The notes beneath the pieces are model-generated. The model saw only the letters and a list, made by a program, of their open reading frames with translations. It had not been told where the DNA came from and made no database searches. This document shows, in pieces, positions 1 to 10,797 of a stretch of DNA of 64,000 nucleotides. This stretch comes from Cerioporus squamosus. Taxonomy: Eukaryota; Basidiomycota; Agaricomycetes; Polyporales; Polyporaceae. How positions within the stretch are numbered: position 1 is the first letter of the stretch; each line of letters opens with the position of its first letter. Location: NCBI GenBank assembly GCA_022592435.1, contig JABYQS010000117.1, forward strand, positions 1-64,000. The letters run 5' to 3'. The translations under genes were made by a program, and so were the position numbers.

Positions 1-716
1 TTCAGACTTCATCAGGTACGATGCTGATGCATGAATACGGTCTCAACGTACGTGAGGATCTGACCGAGCGCCTTCTTCCGATTGGCAGCGAGTGGTTGCT
101 GATCGTCCGTCGTCTCGTCGAAAGGGTCCTGGTCGGTGGGGTCGACCTTGCACTCAATCGATAGCTCAATGCGGGACCAGTTAACGCGTCTGTTGTACTC
201 GCCGTCTCCCTCGTTGATCGGTCTGAACGGGGTAGGATACAAGCCAAGGTCGACGGCCTGATGGGTCGCGTCGTTCGGTCTGACTTGTAAGGAGTCGATG
301 CGCAAACCATATTCTTGCTGTCGATGACGTCCGAGCCGTTGATGGTGTCGGTCTACAAGAGTTTCAGTGGCGTGGGCTCGGCGAGAACGGAGAAACCACT
401 CACGATCCATTTGTACATCACCGTTTCGGTCGAGAACATCGGAGCATCCGCGAAGATGTTTTCCTTGAGTTCGGGGTAGTAGTCCTTCATGAAGATGTTC
501 ATGAACTCTTTGATGGTAGGTGGGATGTCAATTTTGCCACGCATGGTGTCACGGAGCTCGCCTCGATCGTCTGCGAGGGTGAAGTTCAGCGTCGAGTCTA
601 TGGTGTTGCGTTTGTAGCGGGCAGGGGATGAGTTGGGAGCAGGTTTTTTTCCCGTCGCGAAGCTCTGCGACGGTGGGATGAGCAAAAGACTGGGCGTGTT
701 TGGTAGTGCGAGACAT
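1..716 (-). pseudogene. FunK1-family protein kinase, N-terminal part, frame-broken and cut by window edge
   Basis: The N-terminal region of a fungal-type protein kinase (FunK1 family, basidiomycete-expanded, function largely unknown). The start is taken at the ATG at 716 (MSRTTKHAQSF). Family-typical segments are visible: RYKRNTI, the LRDTMRGKIDIPP stretch, KDYYPELKE, then after a likely intron AVDLGLYP, IELSIECKVDPTDQDPFDE and GQILTYVETVF near the left edge. The same region of the FunK1 gene at 57.3-60.1 kb (CDLALYPK, EVLFECKPESVSDDPFDE) supports the family call. Two frame breaks are visible. One lies in a run of seven T at about 644-650, where the start frame and the RYKRNT frame differ by one base. 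The other is near 321-323, where the VID codons and the following QEYGLR codons are in different frames. The kinase core lies outside the window. Either a decaying copy or one carrying sequence errors; the homopolymer site makes an error plausible. Confidence 0.7.
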
Positions 717-793
717 GGCAGCGGTGATGAGGAAAGACGAGGAGGTGGTTGAGGAACATACCTGCTAGCGCGGTTCTACGCTGGGGTCTCGTG

Positions 794-1045
794 ATACTGT
801 ACTTTACAAAACAACCCGGGGTGTCACGCGTCACACAGGGGTCTCCCGGTCCGGAATCTGGCCTCTGTCACGCGTCACACGGCCGCTGACCGGGGAAGCG
901 CCCGGGTTTGGCGGGCCCCAGAGGGGGCCCGCCTTCCAAATCGGGTACTTGTCACACAAATTCTCGGGCGCTCCCGTTGTCCCGGAGTTTGTCCACCCCT
1001 GTCACGCGTCACACCCCTCCCGGGTTGTTTTGTAAAGTACAGTAT
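794..1045. mobile_element. MITE-like element with 27-bp perfect terminal inverted repeats
   Basis: The sequence starting ATACTGTACTTTACAAAACA and running to CCCGGG at 820 is repeated exactly in inverse orientation at the other end (1019-1045). The element is 252 bp long and has no coding capacity. If the TA inside each end is the target duplication, the inverted repeat is CTGTACTTTAC..., which fits the TA preference of Tc1/mariner- or pogo-type non-autonomous elements (inference). Inside, TGTCACGCGTCACAC occurs three times as a direct repeat (about 822, 867 and 1000), and a GC-rich dyad (GGCGGGCCCC / GGGGCCCGCC) occupies the centre. It lies only about 78 bp upstream of the FunK1 start codon, so it sits in that gene's promoter. 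Confidence 0.85.
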
Positions 1046-2200
1046 GTTGAAGCGTAACCAGGCTGCGCGCAGGCTATTGTGACCCAAATCGAGCGGGCTT
1101 GATTGGAAATGCAGGCGCCGGATAAAAGGCTGTAGTGGCGGGAGGAAGAGGTTCGACATGTCAAAGCGCCCGCAGCTCGCCTTTAATCAACACCACGTGT
1201 TCGCTTCACAAAGGCGGTTGAACTTTGCTCTCCTCAACCAGTTCATCTCACAAAGCCGCAGATCCTCTTAGTTATCGTCTGACATGCTGAAACAAGCTAT
1301 TTCAGGGGGAATTCCAGCGCATACTGCTTGATGTCGTCAGTGTACCCATCTCGGTTCGAGCGCTTACAAATGAATACATCGTTCTAGCGAGTTGGTGGCA
1401 GTGCGCACGGTGGTTATAGATAGTTCTTCCGCCGCCGTGCTTGAATGATGAGACTACGAGTCACAGGCAGTGAAAAATACACTTGGAGTACTGCTGAAGC
1501 CAGCCCCAGAGGGGTCCGGGCAGCCTGGCACGCAAGGGCCGAGGACTGCCACACTGCCACCCGAGACATGAGTCTTGCCGGTCCGTTGGCAGCGCCCTCG
1601 AAGCTCTCACCGGCTGAGCACGCTTGGACTGGTGACTGCACTTGCCGAAGCAGCCATGTTGCATTTCTCCTGCCTCGCTTGTCACATCTTGCACATTCGA
1701 TCCGACTCTTAGGACCGGCCGTGGCGATGTCACGGTCTGGCTGTGTCTGGCAGACTCCTTGAAGACGCCGCGTCCGATGTCTTCGTTGGAGAGTCTAAGT
1801 TGTGGGCGTTGATCAGATTTTGAACTTTATGGGACAAGCCGGAGTCCAATGTACAGCCTGACAGTGCTAGTGACTGCACTGATAAGTAGCCCGACATGTG
1901 GTGTTCGAGTCCGAGTCTGTCCGACTCGTCCACCATCCCAGCTATGACGAGTGCAATCGGTTCTCCATAGTTATATTCCTCTGTGGAGTATGGGTCTCAG
2001 AGTAGCGCATTGCAGCAGTGTGTATCCAGGACAACCCGCGAGGACCCGCGACGGACGCGTCCCTCGTGACCAAAGGCCAGACGCGCTTGTGGCTGTAAGC
2101 GACCGCGCCAGAGGCTCAGCCAGACAATCTCAACTTTCACCCACCACCCCACCACAACACAACACATCTACCGACCATACGAGTCTCCATCATCGACACC
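1046..2200. other. Intergenic, no supported gene
   Basis: Short open frames on both strands overlap each other and show no recognisable motif or consistent splice sites. The last 80 bases are C/A-rich (CACCACCCCACCACAACACAAC) and look like the 5' leader of the following gene. Confidence 0.5.
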
Positions 2201-3741
2201 ATGGACGCAGACGAGCTTCGTAGCCTCGCTCGGACGAAGTTGCAGATGATTGCGAAGGTCAGTGCGCGTTTGAGCTCGGTGGTTCGGACTGGTTCCACTT
2301 GCTTCGCTTTCTCTGACCGGCGCCCTTGTGCTCTGAATCAGGATCATGGCGTTAGGGCGAACAAGAAGACGGCCGAGATCGTCGAAGAGTTAATGAAGAA
2401 GTGTCCAGACGGAGTACCCCGGTGAGTCGTCCATCCCAACCACCTCGCCACCGGTTTGCTCAACCCTACAACAGCTTGGTTCCAAGGGCCTCCGAGGCGA
2501 ACAACGAAGGCAAACGTACGCCGACGAAGAGGGGAAGGGTAGAGCAGGGTGCTGTAAACACAAGGGGCGAAGGTGAGTCTTGGTGATTACGGAGGATGGT
2601 CTGGCTCGACCCTCACAACGGGTAGGTCCGGACGACGTCGAGGTCGACGAAACTACAGCCGATGGAGTGAGCATAGAGCTCGTAGGCAGCCAGGATGTCC
2701 AACAGCCTGTGGTGGTAGAGTCGATCTCGAACGCACGATACCAGCCGGTGATTCGGACCTATCCATCTCGGGCCAGGAGATCCCCGCTACGGAGTGCGGC
2801 GACGCCTAGAGAGACCGAGTCGGCCAGCGTTGACATCGTGAACAGACCGACTAGCGTGCACAGTGGTAGTGGTACAGCCGAGGGTAGGTCTTCGACGTCG
2901 GCATAGATCTCTGACAGGGCACTGACGATGTATGAAACGTCCTAGGCTCTGCCCCGTACACAATCTCTAAGAAACAACGCACCTCGAGCGATGGCCCGGA
3001 CCGCGCAAGCAGCTCTGGACAACGAGGTAAGCAGCGCTGGCGGATGAAGGATGATGTCGAGAACTCACGACGAACATAGCTACAGAATGGAAGTTCCCAC
3101 CAGTATTCAGCTTGCCGTCTTCTTCGAAGGGCGGCGTCGTCTTCCCAAAGCCGACCGGCCCTTCGCCGTCGAAGAAGGCCGGGATTCCTACGAACTGGCA
3201 ACCTGTCTTTACTCCGGCAGTTGCGGCACCGAGAGGCAAGCCTCAAGAGCTTTCTCCTCGGTCGCACTTGCAGAAGCGACTGTCACTTCTCAGCGGGGAA
3301 GAGGAACAAGAGGTCCTTGACGACCTACAGACCCTGGAGAATCTCAAGACGGCTTTGCACGTCGATATGGACAAAATCTCCGACCTCGCGGACACGTTCA
3401 ACAAGACAGTTGTATCAGTGAAAGCGAGGATGACGAAGATGGATGAAGTCTTCGAGAGCCTGGAGAAAAAGGTTCTCTATGGGACGCCGCTGTCCCGGGT
3501 CGGCGAATATGACGCAGTGGTCGACGATGAACTTGATTTCACGGTGTCACAAGTAGGTGACGATACAACTGCCGCTAGGTGAGTATGTGCACCGAGTCAT
3601 CAATGAAGATGCTCACTCTATCCGAGTCACAGCTCAGTTGTAACGGGCAAGGGCAAGCGCAAAGCGACTTCGGAAGAGGCAGTCGACTTTGACTCGGAGT
3701 CACGTCGAAAGCGATCTCGCACGACCGAAGCTCCCAGGTGA
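2201..3741 (+). CDS. SAP-like motif, coiled-coil nuclear protein (uncharacterised)
   Basis: A multi-exon gene. Exon 1 (2201-2257) and exon 2 (2342-2421) join in frame to give an N-terminal SAP-like helix-extended-helix motif: ELRSLARTKLQMIAK followed by DHGVRANKKTAEIVEEL. SAP motifs usually bind DNA in chromatin proteins. Exon 3 starts near 2474. The middle is polar and low in complexity with Pro/Ser/Arg patches (VEVDETTADG, TYPSRARRSPLR). The main late exon (about 3082-3582) holds SHLQKRLSLLSGEEEQEV and then a predicted coiled coil (LDDLQTLENLKTALHVDMDK, MTKMDEVFESLEKKV). The last exon ends in a basic nuclear-localisation-like tail (KGKRKAT, RRKRSR) with a stop at 3739-3741. Splice sites in the 2880-3080 stretch are my best guess. 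The layout matches the gene at 10.8-12.1 kb. A NuSAP-like or kinetochore-associated role is possible but unproven. Confidence 0.75.
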
Positions 3742-3915
3742 CAGGTTCGACGGGATTTGCGAGGTGCCGGAGAGAGTGGCATCGTAATGTACTGTCTGGT
3801 GTGTGCTGGAGGTTTGTGTGTTGATGAGCATCACGGTTGAGTGTCGTGGAGGAGGGGAAAGCCTACGCATCCGTGCCTGCTGTCTGGATTCGGGTTCGTA
3901 GCACAAAGTAGAAGG

Positions 3916-3924
3916 AAAAAAAAA
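3916..3924 (-). terminator. RNA polymerase III poly-T terminator of the tRNA gene
   Basis: Nine consecutive A on the plus strand give T9 on the transcribed strand, starting 4 bases after the tRNA 3' end. This is the standard Pol III stop. Confidence 0.85.
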
Positions 3925-3928
3925 GTCA

Positions 3929-4024
3929 TTCCCATTAGCCGACTCGAACGACTGACCTCGTCATTGCGCTGAGAATGACGCACCCCATACTAGTGACGCG
4001 CTCTACCAACTGAGCTAAACGGGA
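3929..4024 (-). tRNA. tRNA-Thr (anticodon AGT) with a 23-nt intron
   Basis: Read on the minus strand it folds as a full cloverleaf. The acceptor TCCCGTT pairs with AATGGGA, with discriminator A. The D arm is GCTC-AGTTGGTA-GAGC, the anticodon stem CGTCA/TGACG, and the T arm AGTCG-TTCGAGT-CGGCT. The loop reads CTAGTA before the intron and A after it, giving anticodon AGT (Thr; A34 would be edited to inosine). The 23-base insert lies at the canonical position between nucleotides 37 and 38. The mature tRNA is 73 nt before CCA addition. The D and T arms provide internal A and B boxes. Confidence 0.92.
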
Positions 4025-4545
4025 ATTCTACGTAATGCTCACTTTGCAGACTTATGACACCCTCATGGGCAAGTACTAATGCAGTAAGTAAGTACTAAGA
4101 ACGCTTCACTCTTCAGCCAACTTGCCAGACTTGTTATTACGATGAGAGTCCGAATAAGACCTAAACTTACTACAAGACTAACTGTAGCTCGTCAGTTTCC
4201 CATTTACTATTACTGCGCTTGATGTCTGTTATCTCACATCACAATGCGTTCTCATAACTGACTGTTAAACTTACTACCCTTAAGTAGCATTTATTGCGAT
4301 TGTCTTACAGTTCTTATGCGTTTCCTCAGCCTGAATATACTTCTCCGGCTTGTCCTCGCCGCCTGCTTGTATTAGAAGTCCCGCCGCCTCTTACATCTAA
4401 CATCTGTCCCACTCGCCGTTGAGCTTCGCAAGGCATAACTCATCAAGTTTCCGAGCCCGTGAAGGACATCAAATCTACTGCGCTGAGTAGCGTCGCTGGT
4501 GGCCCGGGGTTCCCTCTGGATGCCCCAATAACCCTGTCGACCAGA
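4025..4545. other. AT-richer intergenic stretch, tRNA upstream and TRAPPC11 5' region
   Basis: Contains several AGTAAGT/ACTTACTA-type short motifs (4082-4100 and 4265-4290) and no supported gene. An in-frame ATG at 4459 lies upstream of the TRAPPC11 start, but its extension has no family look, so the ATG at 4546 is preferred. Confidence 0.5.
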
Positions 4546-7500
4546 ATGAACTCATATCCTCCTGAGCTGCTCGTACAGCTCGCACCTGTCATGTTCGTGG
4601 CCGGACTGGACACGCAACCGCAGCTACCGCAGACTCCAGCGACTCCGGCTCCGAACACGCCCACCACTCCCCAATCACGACAGGACCCGTTCCATGTTCT
4701 CGCGACGAGACTTCGCGACGCGCTGATCTCGCAACGCAAGGTCGCCATTTGGCAACCGGAGAAGTGTAAGACCTTTCAGGTCGTGCTGGTGGACAAGGTA
4801 CGTATGGTGTCTTTCTGCGACCGCGCGAGGTGTAACAACACCGTAGGACGTCCCATTTCCGCCTCGTAAACTCCTGCGTCCAGAAGATCCGCAATACAGC
4901 TCGTCCCACTCCCCTCTCTCCCCCTTGACCCCTTCATCACCTCTGTACCCCGACGGTCTCATCGCACCAATATGGATACGGAAGCATACCACGCTCGTAC
5001 CCTCCGTGTTCGTGGTATTCATGCGAATATACGAGTCGCCTCCGCTCCAGCAGGGGCAGGAGGAGCGCGAGCGGGAGGCGGAGGAGCGCAAGAAGGATAG
5101 CGAGCTGGCAGCGGAGATCGCGCAACGCAAGAAGAGCACAAACGAGCGGAGCATCAAGCTGACCGCAGTGCTCATGGCCAGCCGGCGCATGCTAGGTGAG
5201 TGCCGTCGTCGGACTACACGATCGCGTCTGACGTGAGCGCAGACGACCCTTCCCTCGATGCACGACTTACCTTCATACGACGGCAGAGCGGCCTTGATCC
5301 GCGTGCAGCACTGTTCGTGTTGAGCCCGGTCTCGCAAGCGGAAATTGGTGACTTCGTGCGCAGGTATGTTCGAACTTTACGTGTATATTGTCAGGATGCG
5401 AATACCCTATGTGCAGTCTACAAGAGGCTCTGTACGAACCGGCGCTGGAATACTACACGAACCACTCGAAACGCGTTCGCCGGAAGAGAAATCGTCACTC
5501 GCAAGCGACGTCGTACCAACTCCCCCTATCACCCATGGCGAGCGCCGGAATCGCCCGACCACTCCGTCCGGAGGGTTGGACAGTTCGCTACGAGTACAAG
5601 ATGGCGTGCTTCGCAGAGTTCCGTGGGGAGGACCAGGTCGCGCTCAAGTAAGGCATCGTCAGTTCAGCTCTGCGTCGCGCGTTGATCGAGCAATACACAG
5701 GCATTATCAGGACGCGTACTCGACGCTTCTCATTATGTTTGGCTCGACAGCGATACTGCCTCCACGGACGAAGCGCTGGGCGGAAGCCAAGGTGCTGGCC
5801 GATTGTATCAACGTGAAGGTAGACCATGCAATCACCCGAGCGAACGAGAAGAAGCTCATGTTCAAACGGTGGCACTAGGTCGTAAAGCTGTACCTCTACA
5901 ACAACGAGCATTCTCTCGCGCTCTCGAACCAGAACAGCCACATGCGCAAGTTTGCCGACTTCTCGCGTGGCTGGGGCATCGGCGAAGAGACATTCGAGTT
6001 CTGGAGCTGGCTCGCCCGGCAGTGAGTTCCCGCGTGCCTCCCTCCAGTGCTCGATCCCACTTACGCTCACTTAAGACACCGTGTCTTTGCGGAGCTGCTG
6101 GAGCAAGGCACCCGCAGTACGCTCAAGATCCCGTCGTCATACCCCACCTCAGCGCCGTCTGCGGCTCTCGAGGCGGCGCAGGCTCTCGAGGCGTCGCAGA
6201 TGGGATTGGATGCGATGCGTGTGCTCGGGCTGAATCCCAATCAGGCGCTGCAACACCCCGGCTTCTACTACTATATGGCGGCGCGGTGCACAGAGCGGCG
6301 AAGAGAACGATTCTTGTCGCTGCTCGAGGCAGGGGTACGTTCGCACCTCAATCATCTGGGTTGTGGTGGTAAGCTGTGACTGACCGTACCTGCGTTGGTT
6401 AGGGCGACAATAACTCGCCGGGCTTCGTCAATGAGAGGAAAGTCGACCACCTGACGATCGTGCTCGAGGTCCGTCAGGGATATCCGATCCTGTCATAGTC
6501 TATCATGCTCACGCGCAAGAGCATAGCTGTACACACGCTCGTACGAGCTGTTCAAGAAGTGGAGCCCGCAGAACGTGCAGAACCCCGGGCGCCTCACACT
6601 TTGGATTGCGTACCGCATCGCGCAGACGTACTATGACGCGGGCAAGTTCGACATGGCCGTCCGGTGCGTCACCACTTCTCCCTTTCATTGGCTCGTAACT
6701 TCTCATGCACGGGACAGGTTCTTCGAGCGCATTGCGAGAACGTATCGGAGGGAGAGTTGGGAGACTCTCTTGCACCCGTTGCTCTCGCAGTGGTACAAGT
6801 GCGCGCAGCAGCTGGGCGATGTGGACCTCAGCGTGCGCTTGCTTGTTGAGATGCTTAGTTATGGTACGCTGGCTCTATCTTGTCGTGTCCATCTGAGCTA
6901 TGTGCTGATTATTGCCCCTCTCAGGTGCGAACGTGGCGGCAGACGACCCTGATGCCTTACAGGATGACTTGCTTGCAGTACTCCAGGTCCGTTCCGCGTC
7001 GCCTATCGTAGTCCGCTGTCGCTCACATCTGCTCCAATAGAGTACCGTTCCATCAGCCACCGATGAGCCCCTGGTTGTCGACCTGTCTGAGTCGAAACCA
7101 ATCGGTATGTCGAGCCCCCTAAGCCACCGGGAAAGTGCTGACGTCTCGCTGCGATCTTAGTCGATGCGGCAGTGGTGTTCTGGGATCCCGAAGTCGACGT
7201 CGGCAACCTCGCTCCCTTCCAGATCCAGCTGTCGTCCCGTCCGCACGTCTCGCTGTCGTCGCTGCCCTTCACTTCGCTCGCGATCCACTTCAGCGGGGAT
7301 GTCCCTCCAATCGTCGTGCGCCATGCGCAAGACGATCCCGATGGTGATATCCCTTTGGTGCAGAGGATCGATCTAGGCGAACTAGCCGTCTCTCCCGCCC
7401 CGAGCAAGGCAAAGGAGATCGAGGGTACGCTGCGCTGGGGAGCGGGCACGACGATTGTCCTTGCAGGCAGCGTTTCATCGATCCTTCCTATGAACATTTC

Positions 7501-9272
7501 GGTGAGTCCGTCATCCACTACCTCTTTCGGTATTATGCACTGACCGCGCGGCGTCTTCGCATAGGTCACCAAACTTGTCCTTACTATCAAGGAGCGCAGC
7601 TGGTGGATTGAAGTACCTATAGTCCCGTCTCCCTCCTCCTCTCCTCTCATCGCACCCAAATGGCTGGTGTCCGTCGACCCACCGCGCTTCACCCCCATTC
7701 GGCGGGAAGACCATTCCGGCGTGCACGTTCGCTACCGCAGTCATCGCATCCAAGTTGCAATTGTGCACTACGGTCCAGCATACCTCGGCGAAGGGTTCCC
7801 CATCGAGATCAACGTTACCAATGGAGACGACAAGGAGCTAGAGGTCGTGGTCGACGTGCTACTGCAGCCCACCGAGATCGACGAAGCCGGTGCGTACCTC
7901 TCTTCTAGTAATGTTCATTGTCGCTGATGCGCAGCATAGTCAACCACATCGCGATGGACGAGCAACGCTCCACGAGCCTCATCAAGGGCATCGCATGCGG
8001 GACGCTCTCCCCAGGCGTGAGCGTCCTCAAGAAGCTCTACCTCACCAACATGGGCGCCCCAGGCGACCGCGTTGTCGACATCTCCGTCCAGTCCCAGTCC
8101 CGTACCCCCGCAACCTCTTTGAGCACCCCGACCTCGCCAACCCCCACCGCTCCCACTTCACCCACGTCCCCTGTACCCGCTGAGCCGACGAGCCCGAGCG
8201 CGCCGCCGACCGTCGACCGCACGGAGACGCTGCGCACGATCTCCGTCTCTGCGATTGCCCCGCTGACAATCGTGCACGCGGCAGTCTACAAGCGACCGAC
8301 GCGTGCACTGCCCGGTTTGTCGGATCTCAGGACGTACGAGAATGCGAAGCGACCTCGAGACGAGGCGGATGCGGTGGAAGCCGAAGTAACGAGCACGTTC
8401 ACGATCGCAGCGCCAGCGGGCATCGTGATCGAAAGCGTTGTGCTGCAGCGGAAGGACGGGCAGCGAGCGGAGGTTGTGGACTGTTCGGTTGATCAGGACG
8501 ACTTTACTGGAGGTGCGTGCCTATATGTTTTGTGACTGCGTGGTACATGCTGATGTGCGCACGGCGCAGAGTGGATGGCTGGAGACGAGCTCTGTGACCG
8601 GTGCAGGATCTTTGTCGTGCCCGACGAGGAAAAGCCTGAGGAGCCCATCCCAGGGCCAGGCGAGTACGAGGTGACATGGCGAAGGTACAAGTGCGCACAC
8701 TGTTTGATGGAACTACTTCTGACATATGCCTTATCTACACCAGAGTCCTCCCGGATGGCAGCCACGGCGCTCCCGCAACGTCCCGCTTCCCACTCCCGCC
8801 TCTACACCCGCCCTCTGACGGGCTCATTGCCCTCCTCGACGCGCCGACGACCGCCCGGCTGCACATTCCCGCCCCCCTGCGTCTCACAGTACGCAACCGG
8901 CATCCCACGCGCTCCGCCAACGTCACAGTGCAGCTCGAGGCCGACGCGGCGGACGCGTTCGTTGTCGCCGGGCTGCGACACGGGCGCATCCCGATCCTGC
9001 TGCCGGGCGCGGAGGAGAGCGTGACGTGGAACCTTATCCCGGTCGAGTGCGGGCTCGCGAAGGTGCCGCGGGTGAAGGTGCTGGATCGGCGCAGCGCCGT
9101 CGTCGTCGCCGGCCAGGGGCAGCCCGAGGCGGCGCCGACGGAGGGCGATGAGGTGAAGATTGTGGATGTGCGGTGGGAGGGGAGAACGGAGACCCTTGCT
9201 GGCGAGGATGGGGCGGCTCATGGAGAGCAGGTGGTGAAGGGGCAGGATGTGTATGTCCTGGTGTTGCCGTAG
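4546..9272 (+). CDS. TRAPP complex subunit TRAPPC11 (foie gras / Gryzun protein)
   Basis: A long tethering-factor subunit of the TRAPP complex, acting in ER-to-Golgi and Golgi membrane traffic. The start MNSYPPELLVQLAPVMFVAGL is the fungal TRAPPC11-type N-terminus. Clear segments follow in order: WQPEKCKTFQVVLVDK; PDGLIAPIWIRKHTTLVPSV; DARLTFIRRQSGLDPRAALF; VRRKRNRHSQ; and the foie gras domain (WTVRYEYKMACFAEFRGEDQ, HYQDAYSTLLIMFG, MRKFADFSRGWGIGEETFEF, then YYMAARCTERRRERFL). The C-terminal third is beta-rich Gryzun-like sequence (VDPPRFTPIRREDHSGVHVR, GPAYLGEGFPIEINV) ending VLVLP at the stop 9270-9272. At least a dozen exons are separated by short GT-AG introns (for example after VVLVDK, ASRRML and IGDFVRR). 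No frame breaks were seen in the parts I followed. Likely single-copy and housekeeping. Confidence 0.88.
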
Positions 9273-9811
9273 AAAGTGGTGCGTGCTGTATACCTGGTTA
9301 CAAGAGACGAGTTTGGGCGTGCACCCAAGTCATCAGCACCGAAGGACCGTTGATATGGCAGTGTTTTTGTGTCGACGAAAGACGCAGGCTAGGCCCAGCT
9401 GGAGACTAGAGCGTCACACAAATTCCCCGTCAGACACGTGCATGAGATCTAGATAAGAAGTCTAGCAAGGAGGCTCGGACGAGTATGGTAATAGAGGTGC
9501 CCATACATGTCCTGGAAGCTGATCCACTGGCACTGGCAGCACCTCGGCAGCAAGGCCTGGTGCTATACTCAAAGAGTCCATTCCGCGAGAGTTGACTGGA
9601 GCGGGCTGGATTATAGGAGCCTCTGTGGCTCAGCTCGGTATGAGGGCATCATTCACCCCGAGCGACGTCATCATGCCAAACCTTTGCGTCCCGTGAATTC
9701 CTTGGCCGTGCGTATATATGCTTGTCCCCCCATCGATTGCGCAACATCTTCTCCTTTCGCACAACCACTACCCACGCTTATACTACTGTATATCCTCACC
9801 AACACTTCGCC
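9273..9811. other. Intergenic, metallothionein promoter region
   Basis: No supported gene. Holds the promoter and 5' leader of the metallothionein gene, including the TATA-like box listed separately. I could not assign a metal-response element with confidence. Confidence 0.5.
9713..9719 (+). promoter_or_regulatory. TATA-like box of metallothionein gene
   Basis: TATATAT lies 93-99 bases upstream of the ATG at 9812. That is a suitable distance for a transcription start around 9745 and a short leader. Confidence 0.55.
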
Positions 9812-10150
9812 ATGGTTGACACTTGCACGTGCCAGAACAACTGCGGGTATGTCAGCTTCGTGCACGAGGGCAGGAAGTGGAAGAGGATAGGGGGCTAATA
9901 CAGCATGGTACGTCACAGAGCCTGCGGACCCACCGGGACCGGCTGCTCCTGCGCGAAGGGCAAGTGCAACTGCCAGAACTGCGCCAATAACGCCTCGGCC
10001 CAGCAGTCCACCGTACGTTCTTTTCAAGCGGTTGCTGAGACCATCCGAGCTGATGATCACCTCCTCCGGGTCTAGTGCGGCTGCGACCACTCCAAGGGCT
10101 CAGAGTGCGCGTGCACCAAGGCCGGAAACAAGTGTACGTGTGCGCAGTGA
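9812..10150 (+). CDS. Metallothionein, 67 aa, three exons
   Basis: A small cysteine-rich metal-binding peptide (Cu/Zn/Cd buffering and detoxification in the cytosol). Exons 9812-9846, 9919-10012 and 10076-10150 join in frame with GT-AG introns of 72 and 63 bases, giving 68 codons including TGA. The predicted peptide begins MVDTCTCQNNCG, continues with GCSCAKGKCNCQNC and CGCDHSKGSECACTK, and ends NKCTCAQ. Cys-X-Cys pairs recur throughout, with no aromatic residues. Each exon carries its own Cys cluster, separated by a Ser/Ala/Gln linker (NNASAQQST), as in two-domain fungal metallothioneins. It is too short and too split to show up as one open frame. Confidence 0.9.
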
Positions 10151-10797
10151 ACGAAACATGCAGATACGCACGCCCGAGGCCTGAGGAGGAGAGGGTGTCT
10201 TCAAGTATCAATCGTGTATCTGTATCCAAATTGTATGAATAGCTGAGTTGTCACCGTCCGGCGCGGTTTCTACATCATTGCGAGGATACAAAGCGCAGTA
10301 TGTACTCCCGACGCGGAAGAGCGCGGAAGAGCCTGGTGCAGTACTCAAGCGCTCATCGCATATTTTTCCACCGGAACGTCCAACACTCTATAATATCTGC
10401 GTCGTGACTCGTCGGCCCTGTTCATTCAGCGATCTCAATCTTGGTACTGTTGCGAGTGCCGTATCGCGTCTTGATTCCCATATCCGTGGCATGGGCCGGC
10501 TGCCACAGCAGACCGACGACGACGCAACACTGATGCCACCGAACGACTTCGAAGCAGGACTGTCCGGTGTATGGTGTATGGCACGGAGCAGATACATTGG
10601 ACAGGGACTAGTGGTATATATCGGATGGAGACAGGGAGGATTTAATGGTACGTCTCGATATTGTGACACAGTCGTATCCCCCTTTCGCTGACGCTACGAT
10701 AAGTTACAGGAATAAATATCTGGCATCTCAGTCCAGGGTCATCTGCTGAAGTGTGTTGTGAGCCCGAAAACATCTGAGAGGACGACACAAATGGTCG
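10151..10797. other. Intergenic, no supported gene
   Basis: Open frames of about 90-150 codons exist on both strands, but they mirror each other and carry no motif. Probably the 3' regions of the metallothionein (+) and the convergent SAP-like gene (-). Confidence 0.5.

Noticed and set aside
4459..4545. 29-codon N-terminal extension of TRAPPC11
   Set aside because: MNSYPPELLVQLAPV is the usual start of the family, and the extension has no family features.
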